From: Amborella trichopoda
Taxonomy: Eukaryota; Streptophyta; Magnoliopsida; Amborellales; Amborellaceae
Direction: 5' to 3'
Assembly: GCF_000471905.2 (NCBI RefSeq)
Contig: NW_006494789.1
Location: 8,225,036 to 8,289,035, forward strand
DNA length: 64,000 nt
In this document: positions 59,141 to 64,000 of the stretch, one piece after another
Layout: every line of letters starts with the position of its first letter
Numbering within the stretch: position 1 is the stretch's first letter
Translations under genes and position numbers: made by a program
The notes under the pieces: generated by a model
Databases searched by the model: none
The model's input: only the letters and a program-made list of their open reading frames with translations
Told to the model about the DNA's origin: nothing

Positions 59141-60427
59141 TGTCTATCTACTCAGATAAAGGCTTAGGAAGTTATTGTTTGATTTGACTTGGGGAAAGCA
59201 ATATGGGATATGTGGGTTGGGTGTGTTGAGTGACCTGAGTGGGCCAAGGAGGTCTACACTGGATCCTCACCTCTTGTGCTCCTCGCCTCTATCTCTCTCT
59301 TTATAAGTTGTACTCCTAATAGACATGGAGTACACTCCCCCATATCCTTGGCAATATTCCTCATGTAGCCCCTGAGGACCCCCCGATAGCACTTGTGCTA
59401 GCCCCTGAGGATCCTCATCCCTCCATACTCTGCCGACGCACTGCTGGCAGTATACATTCTTCAGACTTCTCCTATTGGGAAGATCAAATTGGGCCTCATA
59501 ATCTCATGCTCTTCCCCTCCCACCTAATTGGCTTGGTGGAATTGGCTGCCAATCTCTTTAACACTTTCTTTCTGGTAACTTTTTCAGCTCAAACTGAATG
59601 CATTTTAAATAAACCTGAAAAGTCAGTAATTAATTACTGAAAAATATGAAAAATTTGTGATAAATTGAGAATAAACTGGGAGAAACTAGTAGTGATAGAG
59701 AATTACATAGCACCCTCATGAATAGTGTCAGATACGACAAGTCTGTACATATCCTTGCAATGTCGAAGCATTTAGGGGTATACACATGGATTTGCATTGA
59801 AAATTCATTTTATAATTAATTAAGAATATTTGACAAAAATATTAGGCATGTGTGTCACATGTTTGACGCACATGTCTAAAGTTCTAGATGTTTCTCAATA
59901 ATGGGCATGTGTGTTTGGGACTTGGACACGAGTAACCAAAAATTTGGACGTGTACAAAATGTCGACACCCTTGTACAGAATTTGAACATTCATATCTCAT
60001 TGTCACATTCAGGGTGTCACATTTATGATTCAAAAATTTTATGATACCCTAGAGTGACTTCCTAGAAGTGACTATTGGCGTGACTGATTGGTCAACACAT
60101 GTCAGGCACATGTCCATGTCAGATGCGTTAATATGTGCATAACGCTCTTGTCACACAAATCTTGATTATTCACTCTCTTACCTTCCTTGGATCTCAATGG
60201 AGGTGATTGTCTGCATCCCTGAACTTATCCCTACCTATGATGCACTTTATGCTTAATATATCAGTGTTGTATCATGCCAACACTGTACTGGGTCAGATAC
60301 TCCTGGGGCTCTTATAAATACAGAATGACATAACCAAAGAAAGTACACTATGAAACATAAAGTTATGCATTATGCTTTGGGTGTGTGTATGTGTCTGATT
60401 ATCAAAATTTTTATGGATTAATCTTAT
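59141..60427. other. Intergenic DNA, no gene seen
   Basis: Mostly stop-rich. A stretch at 59560-59700 (GAAAAATATGAAAAATTTGT and neighbours) weakly resembles the start of the nested LTR repeats at 57105 and 58125. No coding is supported. Confidence 0.5.
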
Positions 60428-62604
60428 CCACCTAGCGCTTTTTGAAACACTGGGAGATAATAATATTAAATACGATAACTGAATAAACAAAGCAACGGTA
60501 AGCTACACATGGAAGGACATGCATTGGACGTTTGTAGAAGAAAGGAAGGTTAACAGTAGGAAAGATTATGTCAATTACGTGAGATCGTAGATAATTAATT
60601 TTCTAATAGATTGTTACAGTGATAGAAGGGAATGGCAAATTACCCACACAGGAACAAGTCAAATGTGGTCACTCAGTGTAACAATGGAATAACATTATCT
60701 TATGGAAAGGGAGCATGAGCATGAGACAGAAACATTTGTACAATACCATTTCATTGGCTGAACTAATGAGCATTAGTAGAAGTTACCATGTATAATTTAT
60801 AGAAGTACCTGGTATCTTAGTATAATGCTTAAGCATATGCATTCAACACAGTAACACACACACATAATCCCTGTTAAAAAAAAAAGATAAAAGTCCTGAA
60901 GAGAATTTTGATAATCCATAAGACCATAATCCATATTTTCATACAATGCTAAAACAGTAAAACCATAGTAGCATACACTGGTAGTCTGATATACTGTAGA
61001 CTGTACACACAAAAGTTTGATAGTAGAACTAGAAACTACAAATAAGAAAAAGAAAATATATAGAAATTCAGAAAATATAGAGTCTAGGACACAATAGTCA
61101 ACACTCAACACCAAGAGTCTTCAGTCATCATCATCATCATCGTCATCAGAAGGAATAGGGTAAGCTTCATCATATGCATCAGATTCGAGGCCATCATCAT
61201 TAGAGTCATCTCCCTCTTCAATATAACGCTCATCCTCCTCTGTTTCTTCTGAATCTGTCTCTTCCTCCTCTTCTTCTACCTCCCTCTTATTAGTATGTGC
61301 AGATGAGGCCTTAGGAGTCTTGGTTGCTCTACTCTTTTCTATCTTTCTCTACTTCCCTGAACTCAAATATTATATAATTTCCTCTCTGGTAGCCTCAGGA
61401 ACATTTTTACATGGGGCAACATCCCCCTTAATACTAGCAATGTGTTTTTTAAAAGTGCCCCCATTAGTATCCTTTCAACAATAATTACATTTAATACGAT
61501 TTTTGTCATTCGTATTCGGGTTATAACCATACATTCAACTCAGATCACCACTTCTAGAAGAACCTGGAGAAGATATTTCCATAGAACAAGGCTCATTTTC
61601 TGGTTCTTTTAAATTAAGAAGTTGTCTAATCTTATCCTGAATAGTTTCAAGAATCTTTTTACAAGAAGCAACATTCCCTTTAATATCAACAAGGTGTTTC
61701 TTGAATCGGTTAATACCCCCATTAGTATATTTTTCAGAAAAGTTACACCTTGTACAATTTTTATCATTTGGTTTTGGGTTATAACTGTACTTCCAACCGC
61801 AGATCACTTCTTCTAGAAGTTGCAGAAATAGATCTATTCAAATGACAAAGATTTTGTTCCCGTTTTTGTTTAACAGAACTCATATATTGCTTAATCTCCT
61901 CTTTGATAACTTCAAGAACATTTTTACAATGGGCAACATCACCTTTAATACCGATAAGATGTTTCTTAAATCGGTTTATGTCCTATTTTGTATTTTTTTC
62001 ACAAAAATTATGTCTAATGCAATTTTTGTCATTTGGATTCGGGTTATATCCATATTTCCAACCCGGATATCCACTTTGACTAGATCCTGAAGAAGACATC
62101 TTAAAATAAAATAAACAATCTAAAACTAAAGTTTTACACTTATTTTGATTGCTCGAAATTCAAACTCTCACTTCTAAGATGTTTTTTGGTGCTAAAATAA
62201 TAAAAAACAGCTTGTAATAGGATTATAAAACTCCAAAACTAAATCAAATATACTTGGGTGATGTTTGGATCCATTTTTCGTAACTTTGATCAACATTTCG
62301 ATCTAATGAAAGTCACAAAATTTAGTTTTCTTGAGGTTTCTTTCTCTCTAAAATGGGTTATTGTAGGGTTTAGGTTTCAAATGAACCTAAAACCTATCCT
62401 ATCCTTATAGCCTTTTATGTTTAAAAAAAAATCAATAAAACGAAAAAAAAAAAAATTCCGTCCCTAAGCGGGGTGCAGGCCTTGGGCGGCCTCCTAGAGC
62501 TGGGTGCTGGGCGCCTGCCTAGGTGGCCGCCCAAGGACTGCTGCCTAGGCGCCCAGGCCTATTGGACCGCTTAGGCACTGGGCTGTCTGCTTGTTTGAAC
62601 AATG
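60428..62604 (-). mobile_element. Non-autonomous hAT transposon, copy 2, with inverted left end
   Basis: The body (about 60870-62604) matches copy 1 including coding, UTR and GC-rich right subterminal region. The right end reads inward CATTGTTCAAACAAGCAGAC and is followed by TTATCTCC (62605-62612). The left terminal repeat is not adjacent to the body. It lies at 60428-60452 in reverse orientation (complement CAGTGTTTCAAAAAGCGCTA GGTGG) and is followed by GGAGATAA (60453-60460), the exact reverse complement of the right target duplication. The segment 60428 to about 60870 is therefore best read as an inversion that includes the left tip and its flank. Confidence 0.82.
61121..62099 (-). pseudogene. 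Broken triple BED zinc-finger gene of hAT copy 2
   Basis: From MSSSGSSQSG at 62099 the minus strand encodes the same three-finger plan as copy 1, but damaged. Finger 1 reads YPGWKYGYNPNPNDKN with the first Cys-pair position changed to RHNFC and a stop after KNTK. A frameshift near 61800 precedes finger 2 (WKYSYNPKPNDKN, CNFSEK with the second Cys changed to Ser). Finger 3 has MYGYNPNTNDKN, CNYC-stop and a deletion in the helix. The acidic tail is intact to its stop at 61121-61123 (EEETDSEETEEDERYIEEGD, then ...DDDDDDD). It shows where the copy 1 frame would have ended. Confidence 0.88.
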
Positions 62605-62612
62605 TTATCTCC

Positions 62613-64000
62613 AAATTTGACTTTGGAGTTCCATCATGTCTCCCTTTATGATTTTCTCATGAATGGTGGTTTTCATTTTTCTGCAAGTGAATTGATTGAA
62701 CTGTGCTTTTTCTTTATTTAGATTACATTAATAAGGGGAGATATCAAAACAAATTTAGGTTTTTTCTACTAATTGCAGCTATGTAGCCTTAATCAATATT
62801 TCAGATATGAGCTACTATTTGTTTGAGCCTATATATTGTTTAACTGCAATTATGTTCCAGATAATGAACCGTCCTTATTTTATTGTGTCTCCATTGTGGA
62901 TTTTAGCAATTGAATGCCCCACTGGAACACAACTACAAACCAAGTAGTGTTTTATTTATTGTTATTAATTTTTTTGTTTTAGGGTCGGTAAGCGGGACAG
63001 GATCAAGCTGCCGGCCCCTAACCACCAATCCAAGGCCCCCACAGATGTATTTTGAGTTTCCTGGCAACAATTTATTTTGAATTGCCCACAATTTTGCGGA
63101 AGTATTTTTTAATTAGTGAACCTGTTATCTTTGTCTACTTATTTCGTTATCTTTTGTTTCCTGAGGGAATGGACTTGCTCAGGGATTCTGTGACGTGCAT
63201 GCGGTATTCGTTTTATAACTCAAAAGCGCAGATCTTGTTATGGTGGTCAAGGAGTAGGTTACCAAGTTTTGTAATGCTTGGCCCCCTGTGCTGTACATCT
63301 GTGTTTTGGTCCAAACCCCTCGCCTCCCTCACTCTCTTTTTGTGTCTTCATCATGTTATACAATAAGTTGAGTAGTCTGCCTTGCACATGGTTTTTTTTT
63401 TTTTAACATTCTACCTTGCACATGTTTTTTTTTTTTAGAACATTCTACCTTGCACAGGTTCTGCTCATGTGTGGCACTTTCTTGTGAGCAAACTGTTTGG
63501 ACAAGCTATAGTAGTATCAAAGAAGAGCACGTATACTATGGACCTCTGGGAGCATAGTGTACATATGCTTCCTCGGAAGGGTTTTCTCAATTTATAATTT
63601 AGGGAAACACTCAACAATCACTAGATGATTATTTCAAAAGAGAATATGAATTTTGAGTTTTCTGGACTTAGATCTCACCCTCTGAAACGTGGATGGTCTG
63701 TATTTGATCGTAAGACAACATTTTTATCAAGTGCATAGATCTCACCCTCTAAAAAGTCAATGGTCTGTATTTGATCTTAAGACAACATTTTTATCAAGTG
63801 CATAGAGGGTGTAATTAGGACATGCTTTTTATTAAAGGCTAATCTATGGATTGAAGAGGTTACATCCTTAAAATTTGGGGGCCTAAAATGGATTCCTGAG
63901 GGGGTTTCACCCGAGGGAGTTAATGGAGAGTGTAGTTCCTCGGGATTATTATTTCTTTTGGCATCAAGAGAAAAATAATTTGTACTTTTTATAAGCAATG
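62613..64000. other. Intergenic DNA to the window end, no gene recognised
   Basis: The open frame at 63052-63366 has no recognised relative, and its Cys/Leu/Phe-rich composition does not suggest a real protein. Two short duplications are present: poly-T plus ACATTCTACCTTGCACA (63390-63460) and a 67-bp unit AGATCTCACCCTCT (63670 and 63737). Confidence 0.5.
63670..63805 (+). repeat. 67-bp tandem duplication
   Basis: AGATCTCACCCTCT, then ATGGTCTGTATTTGATC and AAGACAACATTTTTATCAAG occur twice in direct succession, from 63670 and from 63737, with few differences. It is a recent duplication with no coding. Confidence 0.9.

Noticed and set aside
63052..63366. 104-residue plus-strand ORF
   Set aside because: No recognised motif, no splice context and a Cys/Leu/Phe-rich composition; a chance open frame is more likely.

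Overview
This window is nuclear DNA of a seed plant, most likely an angiosperm. The signs are one spliced plant gene with GT-AG introns, plant-type Ty3/gypsy retrotransposons, plant-type hAT transposons with BED zinc fingers, and mostly AT-rich noncoding DNA with assembly gaps (N runs at 5151-5252, 28770-28789 and 42042-42775). I cannot name a genus. Only one gene looks like an ordinary intact host gene.

Region 1 (1-25652) is a stack of degraded Tat-group Ty3/gypsy sequence. It opens with the end of one pol gene (integrase, 94-1322) and its long 3' region. An LTR-like segment follows at 5558, with an inverted copy of the same segment ending at 7588, then a tandem array and a leader. A second, gapped element follows: gag (10990-13590) and protease (14522-16064), with no reverse transcriptase, RNase H or integrase. 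It also carries a long antisense gene encoding a plant mobile domain (PMD) protein (16181-19884), and a 3' region and LTR-like end that match the first copy.

Region 2 (about 25653-37393) is one nearly complete but dead Tekay/Del-type chromovirus on the minus strand. Its LTRs are about 3.5-3.8 kb, each with a 68-bp tandem array. PBS, PPT, gag, protease, RT, RNase H, integrase and a chromodomain remnant are all recognisable, with stops and frameshifts throughout. Region 3 (37394-39760) holds a third Tat-type fragment: the integrase N-terminal part cut by another LTR-like piece.

Region 4 (39760-48547) is AT-rich flank plus the host gene, an ALA-interacting subunit (ALIS, CDC50/LEM3 family) of eight coding exons at 43464-46420 that splices to an uninterrupted 351-residue protein. 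ALIS proteins are beta subunits of P4-ATPase lipid flippases.

Region 5 (48548-64000) is a cluster of hAT-family DNA transposons. Three non-autonomous copies (48556-50274, 52489-54895 and about 60428-62604) have GC-rich subterminal regions and recognisable 8-bp target duplications. Two carry a gene with three tandem BED zinc fingers fused to an acidic tail and no catalytic domain. One has its left end inverted with its target duplication, and one has its interior replaced by a tandem array of about 336 bp. Between them lies a broken hAT transposase gene (55400-59140, minus) split by a small LTR element. The most original material is the triple-BED hAT family with its rearranged copies, the antisense PMD gene in an element lacking RT and integrase, and the large LTR inverted repeat at 5.6-7.6 kb.
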